The notes under the pieces: generated by a model
Databases searched by the model: none
Seen by the model: only the letters and a program-made list of their open reading frames with translations
Told to the model about the DNA's origin: nothing
DNA from: Pseudarthrobacter sp. NamB4
Lineage (GTDB): Bacteria; Actinomycetota; Actinomycetes; Actinomycetales; Micrococcaceae
Assembly: GCF_005796185.1 (NCBI RefSeq)
Contig: NZ_VAHM01000013.1
Coordinates: forward strand, 1 to 64,000
Length of the DNA: 64,000 nucleotides
Reading direction: 5' to 3'
Position numbers and translations under genes: made by a program
Shown: positions 43,487 to 53,066 of the stretch, piece after piece
Position numbering within the stretch: the first letter of the stretch is position 1
Layout: each line of letters opens with the position of its first letter

Positions 43487-44757
43487 GGCATTGCCGCCCC
43501 GGCTGCGGCACCGCGGAGCAGGAAGGCGGCCGACGCCACCGCGGGGGCCAGGAGCAGCGCGACACACGCCACTGCCACTCCGGAGCCCGCCGCATACCAG
43601 AGCACGCCGAAGCCGGCGGCGGATGCCATCCTGCTCAGCGCGACTACCGTCTGCGCCGTTCCAAGGGCGGCACCCAGGTGTTCCCGTGCTGCCACCTGGC
43701 TGACCAGCGCAGCCAGCACCCCATCCGTGGCGGCATAGAAGAACCCGAGCAGGAGCAGGCAACCCAGGGTGGCGGCTGTCCCGCCCGCCGGCACCACTGC
43801 CAGCACATAGGAAGCCAGGAGCGCCAGATGGCCGGCAAGAAATACCGGCACCCGGCCCCACCGGTCCGCAAGGCGGCCGAGCGGAACCGCGAACGCCAGG
43901 AAAGCGGCATTGGTGCCGACATAAAGCAGGGGGAACCACTGGACGGCAAATGCCTCACGGTCCTGCAGCAGGAGGTAAACAAAGCCGTCCCCGATGGTCA
44001 GCAGCCCGAGGAGTCCTGCCGCCAGTACCAAGCGGGTCAGGCCCTGCTCTTTAAGCCGTGACCATTTCAGGTCGGCCCAGCGGAACCTGGGCCTGGCCGG
44101 TGCAGCTTCCTGCTTCCGCCGCCCGGGGGTCCGGCCCGGCACCATGAGCAGCAGGACGGCAACGCCGATTACCGCGAAGGCCAAAGAAACAACGAATACA
44201 GTGCCGAATCCGTTGGGAATCAGCAGCAGGAGCAGGAAAGCAATCAGGGGTCCGGCTGCAGCACCAATATTGTCCATCATGCGGTGGACTCCGAAGGACC
44301 GGGCAAGGTGTTCCGGCTGCGCGGCATCCGAAATCATGGCATCCCGGGGCGCAGTCCGGATCCCCTTGCCGATCCTGTCCCCGGTGACGATCCCCGCCAG
44401 CGCCCAGAAACCGCCGGCAAACAGGAATCCGATCCTGGCAAGCATGGACAGCCCGTACCCGGCAAGAGCCACGCGCTTGGGGTGGCCGGTCCGGTCCGAG
44501 AGCCAGCCGGCGCCGATCCTGACAATCGCGCTCGCGCCTTGGTTAATCCCGTCGATGATGCCGAACGCGATCGTGGAAAGACCCAGGAAACCCGTAACGT
44601 ACAGGGGCAGGATGGCGGCCACCGACTCCGAAGAGATATCCGTCATCATGCTCACGATGCCCAGCCACAGAATGACCGGTGACAGCCGGAAGGCCGTGGT
44701 TGCGGCTGCGGGAGTGCTGTCCAGCTGGTCCTTGTGGCCGCCTTTACGGTCCGACAT
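43483..44757 (-). CDS. MFS transporter coupled to the propeller protein
   Basis: A 424-residue transporter with 12 hydrophobic segments. The motif GAGWLSDRTGHPKRV lies between helices 2 and 3; GDRIGKGIRTAPRDAMISD is characteristic of a subgroup of MFS proteins of unknown substrate. The start is uncertain: ATG 44757 is chosen (MSDRKGG), and ATG 44769 is in frame. It is translationally coupled to the downstream propeller protein. Confidence 0.82.
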   Translation of the reverse strand: MSDRKGGHKDQLDSTPAAATTAFRLSPVILWLGIVSMMTDISSESVAAILPLYVTGFLGLSTIAFGIIDGINQGASAIVRIGAGWLSDRTGHPKRVALAGYGLSMLARIGFLFAGGFWALAGIVTGDRIGKGIRTAPRDAMISDAAQPEHLARSFGVHRMMDNIGAAAGPLIAFLLLLLIPNGFGTVFVVSLAFAVIGVAVLLLMVPGRTPGRRKQEAAPARPRFRWADLKWSRLKEQGLTRLVLAAGLLGLLTIGDGFVYLLLQDREAFAVQWFPLLYVGTNAAFLAFAVPLGRLADRWGRVPVFLAGHLALLASYVLAVVPAGGTAATLGCLLLLGFFYAATDGVLAALVSQVAAREHLGAALGTAQTVVALSRMASAAGFGVLWYAAGSGVAVACVALLLAPAVASAAFLLRGAAAGAAMP

Positions 44758-44897
44758 CGAAATGTACAACGGCTGCCTTTTCCTTGGAGGGACGGTGGCG
44801 CTGCACTGCCACGGGCTGCTGACTGCCTGTATCTACACAGTCTTACAGCAGGGGCAGCCCCGGTTCCTCAAGAAATCCGAAAATTAACGGCGCTCGC

Positions 44898-45869
44898 TTA
44901 CCATCGTCCGTTCCGGGGCCGGGGCTGGCAGACAGGGCACGTGTGCGAGGACCGGTTCATGAACTGCTCCCGCCGGATGGAGGCCTGGATTCCCACATCG
45001 GCACACCGTTTGCAGGCCTGCCCTGCACGGCCATAGGCATTCAGGGAACGGTCGAAGTATCCGGAGGCGCCGTTGACGTTGACGTAGAGCGAGTCAAAGC
45101 TGGTTCCACCCGCCGCCAGGGCATCAAGCATGACGTCCCTGGCGCTCGCGAGGACCCTTTCGGCTTCGGCGCGGCGCAAAGTGTCTGTGGCCCTGGCATA
45201 GTGCAGCTTTGCGCGCCACAGGGCCTCGTCCGCGTAGATGTTGCCGATGCCGGACACCAGTCCCTGGTCCAGCAGGGCCCGCTTCAGACCGGTCCTGCGT
45301 CTTCGGAGGCGCCGGTAGAACAGGTCGAAGGAGAAGGCGGGGTCGAGTGGATCCCGGGCGATATGCGACGCCTCCTCCGCTATCAGCGGCAGGGGTGATT
45401 CGGCCAGGCCTCCCGGGCCGCCGTCGTCGGTAGGAACCATCGCTGTAACGAAAAGCCCGCCGAAGATCCGTTGGTCCACGAACCGCAGCTGTGCAGGCAT
45501 GGCGTCCCGGGGGCTTAGCCGGAAACGGACTTTCAGGTGTTTTTCATCCGGCACCTCCCTGTCCTGCATCAGGAGCTGTCCGCTCATGCCCAGGTGGGCC
45601 ATGAGTGCAACCTTCGGCCGGGGGGACTCTGGGGCGTCGGCGGCCCTGCCACCGCCGGCAGTATCCACCAGGGGCATCCAAAGGAACTTGCCGCGGCGGA
45701 CAACGTCCGCCACGGTGGCGCCCTCAAGGTTCCCGATGAAATCCTCCACGCCCAGTGCGTGACGGCGGATGGAGCGGGGGTCGAGGACCTCGACGCCGGT
45801 AATGGTCCGTCCGCGGACCCAGCTCACCAGGCCGCGGCGGACCACTTCAACCTCGGGAAGTTCAGGCAC
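44898..45869 (-). CDS. mutM: Formamidopyrimidine-DNA glycosylase
   Basis: A 323-residue base-excision repair enzyme for oxidised purines. It starts [12 protein letters not shown] after GTG 45869, so Pro2 and Glu3 are the catalytic residues. [11 protein letters not shown] and the helix-two-turn-helix are present, and a C-terminal zinc finger uses CKRC and CPVCQ. An insertion near residue 80-90 is Ala/Pro-rich. The start lies 4 bp after the rnc stop; the open frame extends to 46004 without similarity. Confidence 0.95.
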   Translation of the reverse strand: MPELPEVEVVRRGLVSWVRGRTITGVEVLDPRSIRRHALGVEDFIGNLEGATVADVVRRGKFLWMPLVDTAGGGRAADAPESPRPKVALMAHLGMSGQLLMQDREVPDEKHLKVRFRLSPRDAMPAQLRFVDQRIFGGLFVTAMVPTDDGGPGGLAESPLPLIAEEASHIARDPLDPAFSFDLFYRRLRRRRTGLKRALLDQGLVSGIGNIYADEALWRAKLHYARATDTLRRAEAERVLASARDVMLDALAAGGTSFDSLYVNVNGASGYFDRSLNAYGRAGQACKRCADVGIQASIRREQFMNRSSHTCPVCQPRPRNGRW

Positions 45870-45873
45870 GTCG

Positions 45874-46605
45874 CTACGTGGCGGTGACGGAACCGGCGGA
45901 TTTGCGTGTCGCTGCGCCGGCGGCAGTTCCGGAAAGCACCCGCCAGGCGTCGGCGGCGGCTTCCTGCTCGGCTTCCTTCTTGGAATGGCCTGAGCCCTTG
46001 CCATAGGCAGTCCCGCCCAGGTGGAGGACAGCGGTGAACGTCCGGGCGTGGTCCGGCCCGGAGCCCTCCACTGCGTAGTGGATCGCGCCCAGCTGACGGC
46101 TTGCGGCCAGTTCCTGGATGCTGGTCTTCCAGTCGGTACCCGCGCCCAGCGCAGCAGCGTCCTTCAGCAGCGGTCCGATGAGGCGCATCACCAGCTGGCG
46201 GGCTGTTTCAATGTCGTTGGACACATAGGTGGCGCCAATCAGCGCTTCCATGGTGTCAGCGAGGATGGAGGCCTTGTTCTTGCCCTGCGTGAGCTTTTCG
46301 CCCTGGCCAAGGTAGATATAGTCCCCAATTCCGAGGCTGCGTCCGATGCCTGCCAGTGCGCGCGTGCTGACCACGGCAGAGCGCCGCTTTGCCAGGTCGC
46401 CCTCGGGAAGGTCCGGGTTGTCCCGGTACAGTGCGTCCGTCACGGAAAAGCCCAGGATGGAGTCGCCCAGGAATTCCAGGCGCTCGTTGGTGGGTATGCC
46501 GCCGTTTTCGTAGGCGTAGGAACGGTGCGTGAGCGCAAGACGAAGCGTCCCGGCGTCAATAAAGACACCGAGACGCTTCAGAAGCTCTTCAGTTGAAGAC
46601 ATCAT
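45874..46605 (-). CDS. rnc: Ribonuclease III
   Basis: A 243-residue endonuclease for double-stranded RNA, processing rRNA precursors. The catalytic [13 protein letters not shown] signature and Asp/Glu in DTMEALIGA are present, with a C-terminal dsRNA-binding domain ([32 protein letters not shown]). ATG 46605. It lies in the order rpmF-rnc-mutM, as in other actinobacteria. Confidence 0.96.
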   Translation of the reverse strand: MMSSTEELLKRLGVFIDAGTLRLALTHRSYAYENGGIPTNERLEFLGDSILGFSVTDALYRDNPDLPEGDLAKRRSAVVSTRALAGIGRSLGIGDYIYLGQGEKLTQGKNKASILADTMEALIGATYVSNDIETARQLVMRLIGPLLKDAAALGAGTDWKTSIQELAASRQLGAIHYAVEGSGPDHARTFTAVLHLGGTAYGKGSGHSKKEAEQEAAADAWRVLSGTAAGAATRKSAGSVTAT

Positions 46606-46623
46606 GTCAGCCTGAGTGGCCGA

Positions 46624-46827
46624 TTAGACGTCCGCGACCTTGCGTCCCTTGTACTCAAGGAACAGCGCAGTGCCGGCCGAGTCGGTGACGACCTTCGCCT
46701 GGTGCGGCAGGCTGTAGGTAACCTGGCCGTTCTCTACGGTCTTCACCAGGTGGGGGGCGGTCGCCTTCCACTGGGAGCGGCGGGCGCGGGTATTCGAGCG
46801 AGACATTTTCCGCTTGGGAACAGCCAC
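46624..46827 (-). CDS. rpmF: 50S ribosomal protein L32 (cysteine-free form)
   Basis: A 67-residue protein beginning [21 protein letters not shown] after GTG 46827, the L32 signature. The zinc-ribbon cysteines of the common form are absent; the whole protein has no Cys. This is the zinc-independent (C-minus) type. It lies between the DUF177 gene and rnc, the usual order. Confidence 0.95.
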   Translation of the reverse strand: MAVPKRKMSRSNTRARRSQWKATAPHLVKTVENGQVTYSLPHQAKVVTDSAGTALFLEYKGRKVADV

Positions 46828-46863
46828 GGCTAACTCATTTCTCTCTAGACAAACACGTACACA

Positions 46864-47388
46864 TCAATTTTGCCGGTCAGGCTTAGCCAAATCAGCTAGG
46901 GCAGCCCAGCGAGGATCCGTGACCTCGTGGTGGTGCCCCGGCTCGTCTTCCAGGCGAACTCCGCATTCGGAGCAAAGGCCCTGGCAGTCTTCCCGGCACA
47001 CCGGCTGGAACGGCAGCGCGGTCACCACTGCGTCCCGCAACACCGGTTCAAGATCGATTAGATCGTGCTCGACTCGACGTTGCTCTTCATCATCTTCTTC
47101 GTCCGAGAGCTCAACGCCCTCATAGAAGAAAAGTTCCTGCACATTGACTTCAAGGTCATACGCAAGGGGATCCAGGCATCGGCCGCACTCACCGGTTACC
47201 TCGGTAAGAACGGTTCCTGATACCAGAATTCCTTCGTGTACGGCCTCAAGCCTCAGGTCCAGCTCGACATCCGAGCCCTCCTGAACGCCAATGAGCGCCA
47301 CACCAAGGTCACCTGGTGCGGGTACATGTTCCGTCAGTGTCCGCATGCTTCCCGGGCTGCGCCCGAGATCCTTGACGTCGAACACCAA
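46864..47388 (-). CDS. DUF177 (YceD) family protein
   Basis: A DUF177/YceD protein, usually upstream of rpmF and linked to 23S rRNA or ribosome assembly in plants and bacteria. It has GECGRCLDPL and a C-terminal CREDCQGLCSECG motif with a likely metal site. The annotated TTG 47388 lacks a ribosome-binding site; an in-frame ATT at 47412 has AGGAG 5 nt upstream and would add eight residues. Length 174 or 182 residues. Confidence 0.9.
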   Translation of the reverse strand: MVFDVKDLGRSPGSMRTLTEHVPAPGDLGVALIGVQEGSDVELDLRLEAVHEGILVSGTVLTEVTGECGRCLDPLAYDLEVNVQELFFYEGVELSDEEDDEEQRRVEHDLIDLEPVLRDAVVTALPFQPVCREDCQGLCSECGVRLEDEPGHHHEVTDPRWAALADLAKPDRQN

Positions 47389-47511
47389 GGGCGAACCAGC
47401 ATCTCTTTTAATGAGAACTCCTGTTGAACATATGACCGACGTACCATGTTAGCCCGAAGAGCCGCAGGGACTCAAACCGGCAAGCCGGCGGCGCCGAAGT
47501 ACCGGACAAGC

Positions 47512-48012
47512 CTACCCTTTCGGATGCGGGGCCGGCGCAGGCTCGCCGGTGGCGAACCTGCGCTGCACCGAACGCGGGACGTAATCGGCCACGTTGCCGC
47601 CCAGGCCAGCCACCTCTTTGATAAGGGTGGAGGACAGGTGGACATAGTGGGCCTCCGCGGGCAGGAATACCGTTTCTACTCCGCTCAGCTGGCGGTTCAT
47701 GGTGGCCATGGGCAATTCGTAGTCAAAGTCCGAGGACGACCGGAGGCCCTTCACGATGGCCGAGACCCCGCGCTGGCGGCAGTACTCGGCGAGCAGGCCC
47801 TCACCTACCGGTTCCACCACGATGCCCTTTAGCGAGGCCAGAGTTTCCCGGGCCATGTCCAGCCGTTCAGCCAGCGCGAATCTGTACTTCTTGGCCTGGT
47901 TGGTGGAGACAGCCACAATGACTTCATCAAACAGGCTGGCAGCGCGTGCAATAACCTCGAGATGGCCGTTGTGAATGGGGTCGAAGGAACCGGGGCACAC
48001 AGCGCGTCTCAT
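47512..48012 (-). CDS. coaD: Phosphopantetheine adenylyltransferase
   Basis: A 166-residue enzyme for the penultimate step of CoA synthesis. The nucleotidyl-transfer motif is GSFDPIHNGH and the second site is KGLRSSSDFDYE, with AHYVHLSSTLIKE near the end. Start ATG 48012. Divergent from the aminotransferase gene by 43 bp. The order rsmD-coaD is broken here; rsmD is 2.1 kb away. Confidence 0.96.
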   Translation of the reverse strand: MRRAVCPGSFDPIHNGHLEVIARAASLFDEVIVAVSTNQAKKYRFALAERLDMARETLASLKGIVVEPVGEGLLAEYCRQRGVSAIVKGLRSSSDFDYELPMATMNRQLSGVETVFLPAEAHYVHLSSTLIKEVAGLGGNVADYVPRSVQRRFATGEPAPAPHPKG

Positions 48013-48055
48013 GCTCCGAACCTACCCCATGGGAGCGCCGGGATACCATGACTGG

Positions 48056-49285
48056 ATGCATTCACCAAGGGAAGTTTCCACCCCCATGGCTACCGCTCCC
48101 TGGCAGCGTGCCGCGCTCGGAGCAAATCTCCTGGCCCCCGATGGAGGGCTGGGGGTCACGATTTTTGAAGAAATGACCACGCTGGCAGTCCAGACCGGTG
48201 CCATCAACCTGGGCCAGGGGTTCCCGGACGAGGATGGTCCCCTGGAGATCAGGGAAGCGGCCCGGGCCGCCATCGCCGCCGGGGCAAACCAGTACGCACC
48301 GGGCAAGGGGGTCCCTGAACTTCGGGAAGCCGTAGCGGCACATCAGCGGCGCTTCTACGGGCTCTCCCCGGACCCGGCAACCGAGGTCATCATCACCACC
48401 GGTGCCACCGAGGCCATCGCCGCCTCACTCCTCGCCTTCGCCGGTCCCGGTGACGAGGTGTTGACCCTCGAGCCGTTCTACGATTCCTACGGTGCGCTGA
48501 TCGGGCTGTGCGGCGCAACCCATGTGACTGCACCACTGCTGGTTCCTGATTTCATGCCGGACATGACAGCCCTGGAGGCTGCCTTCTCGGAACACACGAA
48601 GGTAGTGCTCCTCAACAACCCCCACAATCCTACCGGCGCCGTGTTCCCCCGCGAGGTGCTGCAGAAGATCGTGGAACTCGCTATCAGGCACAACAGCATC
48701 ATCGTCTCGGATGAGGTCTATGAACACCTCACGTTCGGTGCCAGGCACATCCCGGTCGCATCGTTGCCCGCTGCCGCGGAGCGGACCATTACCATTTCTT
48801 CCGCGGGGAAGACCTTTTCCCTGACCGGTTGGAAGATCGGCTGGCTGACTGGCCCTGAAAAGCTGGTGTCCGCCGCGCGCACCGTCAAGCAGTTCCTGAC
48901 CTACAGCTCAGGCACGCCGTTTCAGCAGGCCATCGCCGCCGGACTTGCTTTTCCCGACTCCTTCTTCGAGGGCATTGCCGCCTCCCTCAAAGCTAAGCGC
49001 GACATCCTCAGCGAAGGGCTGCGGGCGGCAGGGTTCAATGTTTTTTCCCCGCAGGGGACCTACTTCGTCAACGTCGATACCGAGCCCCTTGGCATCACGG
49101 ATGCCGTGGACCTGGCCCGGCGGCTTCCCGAACTGGTGGGCGTGGCCGCCATACCGGTCCCGGTCTTCTGCCATCCGGAAGGAGCCGAACGGACCCGGAG
49201 CCTGCTTCGCTTCGCCTTTTGCAAACGGACCGAGGTCCTCGAAGAGGCTGCCGGGCGGCTCGCCAGGCTCAGCGGCAGGCTCTGA
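48056..49285 (+). CDS. Class I/II aminotransferase (DapC/kynurenine-aminotransferase type)
   Basis: A 409-residue PLP enzyme. It has INLGQGFPDEDGP, typical of the YbdL/KAT/DapC group, NNPHNPTGAVF and the Schiff-base Lys252 in SSAGKTFSLTGWK. Mycobacterial relatives act as N-succinyldiaminopimelate aminotransferases; methionine aminotransfer is another possibility. ATG 48056 follows a -10-like TACCAT by 5 nt, so a leaderless mRNA is likely; ATG 48086 is an alternative with AAGGGAAG upstream. Its TGA overlaps the next gene. Confidence 0.88.
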   Translation: MHSPREVSTPMATAPWQRAALGANLLAPDGGLGVTIFEEMTTLAVQTGAINLGQGFPDEDGPLEIREAARAAIAAGANQYAPGKGVPELREAVAAHQRRFYGLSPDPATEVIITTGATEAIAASLLAFAGPGDEVLTLEPFYDSYGALIGLCGATHVTAPLLVPDFMPDMTALEAAFSEHTKVVLLNNPHNPTGAVFPREVLQKIVELAIRHNSIIVSDEVYEHLTFGARHIPVASLPAAAERTITISSAGKTFSLTGWKIGWLTGPEKLVSAARTVKQFLTYSSGTPFQQAIAAGLAFPDSFFEGIAASLKAKRDILSEGLRAAGFNVFSPQGTYFVNVDTEPLGITDAVDLARRLPELVGVAAIPVPVFCHPEGAERTRSLLRFAFCKRTEVLEEAAGRLARLSGRL

Positions 49286-50070
49286 TGGCCGGAGGGCCGG
49301 AGGGGCGGACGCGGTTCCTGCGGACCACCGGGCAGCACGCGTCCATAGAACCGGATGCCTTCATCGCCGGCAGCTACGTCCTCCGCATTGGGGGCGCGGA
49401 ACAGTCCCATGTGAACCTGGCCCGGCCGGAGGAGATCTTTTACGAGTACCTCCGCCGCATCGGACACCTTGTGGACCTTACGGCCCCTGGCGGCCAACCG
49501 GTCACCGCACTGCACTTGGGGGCCGGCGCGCTGACCCTGGCCCGGTATATCCAGGGCACCCGGCCGGGGTCGGTGCAGTACGCAGTGGAACTGGAGCGTG
49601 AGCTGCTCGATTTTGTCCTGCGGCAACTGCCCCTGCCCGAGGGGACGCAACTGCAGACCGTTATCGGTGACGCAAGGGAATCGCTCACCCGGATTGACCC
49701 TGCGCTCCGGTTCGACGTGGTGATCCTGGATATCTTTTCCGGCCCGGACGCGCCTGAACACCTGGCGTGCAGCGGGTTCTACCGGGAGGTGCGGGAGCGG
49801 CTAAGCCCTGCCGGGCTGCTGATTGTCAACGTGGGTGATGAACCGGGACTGACGCTGGTCCGGAGCCAGATCGGCGCTATGCGGCAGGCGATGGCAGATG
49901 TGGCCGCGGTGGCGGAAGCAGGAATGTTCGAGGGCCGCTACCCCGGGAACATCGTCCTCGCCGGCACCCAGACCCCTTGGCCCCTGGAGTGGACGGCGGA
50001 ACTTACGGCCCGCGGGCCGCACCCGGCAAGGGTGCTGGCGGGAGTGGACCTTGACCCCTTGGCCAGATGA
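49285..50070 (+). CDS. Spermidine-synthase-like SAM-dependent protein
   Basis: A 261-residue protein with the spermidine-synthase fold: VTALHLGAGALTLARYI as the SAM-binding loop, YAVELERELLDFV, VIGDARESLTR and FDVVILDIFSG. True spermidine synthases keep the gatekeeper DSSDP-type sequence, which is not seen, so the substrate is unclear. ATG 49285 overlaps the aminotransferase stop by one base (TGATG), so they form an operon. Confidence 0.82.
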   Translation: MAGGPEGRTRFLRTTGQHASIEPDAFIAGSYVLRIGGAEQSHVNLARPEEIFYEYLRRIGHLVDLTAPGGQPVTALHLGAGALTLARYIQGTRPGSVQYAVELERELLDFVLRQLPLPEGTQLQTVIGDARESLTRIDPALRFDVVILDIFSGPDAPEHLACSGFYREVRERLSPAGLLIVNVGDEPGLTLVRSQIGAMRQAMADVAAVAEAGMFEGRYPGNIVLAGTQTPWPLEWTAELTARGPHPARVLAGVDLDPLAR

Positions 50071-50108
50071 CCGGCGCTAAGGCATACACGGAGCTGAGGG
50101 CCGGCCCG

Positions 50109-50753
50109 CTACTGCTGGCCTTCTGCCACTTGCGAAGCCTCGGAAAGATCGTCACCGTCAACGGCATCTGGGTCAATGGCATCGGGCACGAACGGCTCCG
50201 CGAACCATAGCCTTGTTTCCCCGTATTTTCTCTCCGCGAACCGGGTGAGGCCGTCAGGCCACCACGGCTCCGGCGAACGGGACGAGCGCTCAACCACCAC
50301 CACCGCGCCGGGTGCCAGGTGGGAGCAGAGCTTCTGCAGCACGGCCTGCAGGGCCACCTCCTCCAGCGGGTACGGCGGATCCAGGAAGACAAGGTCCCAC
50401 ATGTCACCCGCGTCTGCGCGGTCCAGGAAGGGCTCGACTTTGGACCGGTGGACAGTAACAGCCTTGCGGCCCAGGACGCCATTAATCAGGTCGGCATTGC
50501 GCTGGCAGACTCCGCTTGCCTTGGCATCGGACTCCACCAGGTCCACTGCCGTTGCTCCCCTGCTGCCGCTCTCCACGCCCAGCGAGCCGGAGCCGGCGTA
50601 AAGGTCCAGCACGCGCGCTCCCGTGATGACGTTAAAGGCGTCGAGGCGGGAAAAGAGCGCCTCTTTGACCCGGTCGGTGGTGGGCCTCGTAAGGGAACCT
50701 GGAACGGCCGTCAGAGGGGTTCCGCCGGCTGCACCTGCGATGATTCGGGTCAT
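50109..50753 (-). CDS. rsmD: 16S rRNA (guanine-N2)-methyltransferase RsmD
   Basis: A 214-residue methyltransferase for G966 of 16S rRNA. It has RIIAGAAGGTPL, RPTTDRVKEALFSRL, VLDLYAGSGSLGVE and the catalytic DPPYPLEE. An acidic tail of about 20 residues is extra. ATG 50753. It is convergent with the spermidine-synthase-like gene. Confidence 0.95.
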   Translation of the reverse strand: MTRIIAGAAGGTPLTAVPGSLTRPTTDRVKEALFSRLDAFNVITGARVLDLYAGSGSLGVESGSRGATAVDLVESDAKASGVCQRNADLINGVLGRKAVTVHRSKVEPFLDRADAGDMWDLVFLDPPYPLEEVALQAVLQKLCSHLAPGAVVVVERSSRSPEPWWPDGLTRFAERKYGETRLWFAEPFVPDAIDPDAVDGDDLSEASQVAEGQQ

Positions 50754-50798
50754 GCCATGGTCCTCTCTGCGCCGCCGGGCCCTCCGGTGTGCACCTTA

Positions 50799-53066
50799 CT
50801 ATCCGCGTTCAAGGAACGCCTCCTTTTCCGGGTTGAGGTACTTCTCGATGGCGTAGGCCAGTTCCGGGCGGCCGGCGAGCGCCGGATCCTCGGCAACAAT
50901 CTGCTGCGCATCTTCCCGGGCGCGGGCGATCACATCCCCGTGTTCGAGGACCCGGAGCAGCTTCAGGGTGGAGCGTCCGCCTGACTGTGAGGCTCCGAGG
51001 ATGTCGCCCTCACGCCGCAGTTTCAGGTCCTCCTCGGACAGGGCGAAGCCGTCGGTGGTGGCTGCCACCGCCTCCAGCCTGCGCCGGCTGGGATGGCCGG
51101 GCTCAAGTGAAGTGACCAGCAGGCAGGTTCCCGGCAGCCCGCCGCGCCCCACCCTGCCGCGGAGCTGGTGCAGCTGGGAAATCCCGAACCGGTCGGCATC
51201 GAGGATGACCATCAAGGTGGCATTGTGGACGTCCACACCCACCTCGATCACGGTGGTGGAGACGATCAGCTTGGTGCGGTTGGCAGCGAAGTCATCCATG
51301 ACACCGAACTTCACGTCGGCCTCCTGCCGGCCATGAAGCGGCGCCAGGGGGACCCCTGCCAGCGCGGGCTCCTCCAGCAAATGCCCGACGACGGCCGTCA
51401 CCGATGCGAGTTCGCGCCCGCCGTCATCCTCGCTGTCCGCTTCCGGAGGTGCCGCCTCCCCCGGACTGAAATCGCCGTCGTCGTCCGTTCCGATCCTGGG
51501 GCAGACAACGTACACCTGGTGCCCCGCGTCAATTTCCTCGCGGGCGCGCTGCCAAATCCGGCGCACCCAGCCCGGATTCTCGGCGAGCCCCACCAGGTGG
51601 GTGGCGATCGGCGCCCGGCCGGCGGGCAACTCGTCCAGCACCGATGTTTCGAGGTCGCCGAAGACCGTCATGGCGACAGTACGCGGGATGGGGGTTGCCG
51701 TCATGACGAGCAGGTGCGGAGGCTTCCGGGCTTTGGCCCGCAGGGCATCGCGCTGCTCCACGCCGAAGCGGTGCTGCTCATCCACGACGATCAGGCCGAG
51801 ATCGTAGAAAGTGACATTCTCGCTCAGCAGGGCATGCGTACCGATGACGATGCCGGCCGTCCCTGAGGCGGCATCGAGGAGCGCCTGCTTGCGTGCGGCT
51901 GTGGGCATGGAGCCTGTGAGCAGTGTGACCTGGACGGAGGCGCCCGCTGTCCCGCCCAGCAGTCCGTCACTGGACAGGGGTCCCAGGGTGCGGCGGATCG
52001 ATTCGAAATGCTGGGCGGCGAGGACTTCCGTTGGAGCGAGCAGGACAGCCTGCCCACCGGCGTCGACAACCTGCAGCATGGCCCGGAGCGCCACCACTGT
52101 TTTGCCCGAGCCCACCTCACCCTGCAGCAGCCGGTTCATGGGGATGTCCCTGGCCAGTTCGGCTGCGAGGGTGTCACCGACTGCGGCCTGCCCGGCTGTC
52201 AGCGTGAACGGAAGCGCGGCATCGAAACTGGCCAGCAGTCCCTGCGAAACCGGCCGCCGGGCGGTGGCTTCCTCTGAGGCAAGCTGGGCCCGGCGCCGGG
52301 CCAGGGCAGACTGCAGTACCAGGGCTTCCTGGTACCGGAAACGGCGGCGCGCCTGCTGCCAGTCTGCCGCTGACTCGGGCGCGTGGATGAGCCGGTAGGC
52401 GTCCGGGACCGGCAGGAACTTCTCCCGGGCCGCGACGGCGGGGGGCACCGGGTCCGGCAGAGACTCAAGATCCACAGTTTCGAGCAGTGTTGAGACGGCT
52501 TTTTGGATTTTCCAGCTGGGAAGCTTCGCGGTCGCCGGATAAACGGGGATGGGCATGGCTGCCAATTTTTCCGGGTCACTGCCGTCCCCGCTGAACGGGT
52601 CGTCGTCCAGCAGCTGGTAGTCGGGGTTGGTGAGGCCAAGGGTCCCCTTGAAGGATGTGACCTTGCCGGAAAAAAGCGCCCGCCGGCCCTGGAGCAGCTC
52701 CGCTTGCGCCTTATAGCCGTTGAAGAAACTGATCTTGAGCGTGCCCGGCGCTTTGCCGCGGTAGTCCGTGCCGCCCACCAGCCGAAGCCCCTGCCTCCCG
52801 TCGTCGTCGGAAACAACGACGTCGGTGATGGTGCCGCGGCGTGCCTGCATCCGCCGGGTGCTGCTGGACAGCACCCGTGCTATCAGGGTGACTTCTTCGT
52901 CCCGCGGAATCTCGCTGATGGGGGTCAACTCCCCCCGGTTCAGGTAACGGCGGGGGAAGTAGTTGAGCAGCCCCTCCACAGTGGTGATGCCCAGGTGCTT
53001 CTCGATGACTGCGGCGGAACGCTTACCCAGCCGGCGTTCCAGCGCCAGGTCCAGCTCAGCGCTCAT
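50799..53066 (-). CDS. recG: ATP-dependent DNA helicase RecG
   Basis: A 755-residue branched-DNA helicase for fork regression. An N-terminal wedge/OB domain (about 60-190) precedes SF2 motifs: GEVGSGKTVVALRAM (I), VDEQHRFGVEQR (II), TATPIPRT (III), STTVIEVGVDVHNAT (V) and QLRGRVGRG (VI). The segment between motifs IV and V has an acidic insertion (DDDGDFSPGEAAPPEADSEDDGG). It overlaps the DAK2-domain gene by 11 bp. Confidence 0.96.
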   Translation of the reverse strand: MSAELDLALERRLGKRSAAVIEKHLGITTVEGLLNYFPRRYLNRGELTPISEIPRDEEVTLIARVLSSSTRRMQARRGTITDVVVSDDDGRQGLRLVGGTDYRGKAPGTLKISFFNGYKAQAELLQGRRALFSGKVTSFKGTLGLTNPDYQLLDDDPFSGDGSDPEKLAAMPIPVYPATAKLPSWKIQKAVSTLLETVDLESLPDPVPPAVAAREKFLPVPDAYRLIHAPESAADWQQARRRFRYQEALVLQSALARRRAQLASEEATARRPVSQGLLASFDAALPFTLTAGQAAVGDTLAAELARDIPMNRLLQGEVGSGKTVVALRAMLQVVDAGGQAVLLAPTEVLAAQHFESIRRTLGPLSSDGLLGGTAGASVQVTLLTGSMPTAARKQALLDAASGTAGIVIGTHALLSENVTFYDLGLIVVDEQHRFGVEQRDALRAKARKPPHLLVMTATPIPRTVAMTVFGDLETSVLDELPAGRAPIATHLVGLAENPGWVRRIWQRAREEIDAGHQVYVVCPRIGTDDDGDFSPGEAAPPEADSEDDGGRELASVTAVVGHLLEEPALAGVPLAPLHGRQEADVKFGVMDDFAANRTKLIVSTTVIEVGVDVHNATLMVILDADRFGISQLHQLRGRVGRGGLPGTCLLVTSLEPGHPSRRRLEAVAATTDGFALSEEDLKLRREGDILGASQSGGRSTLKLLRVLEHGDVIARAREDAQQIVAEDPALAGRPELAYAIEKYLNPEKEAFLERG

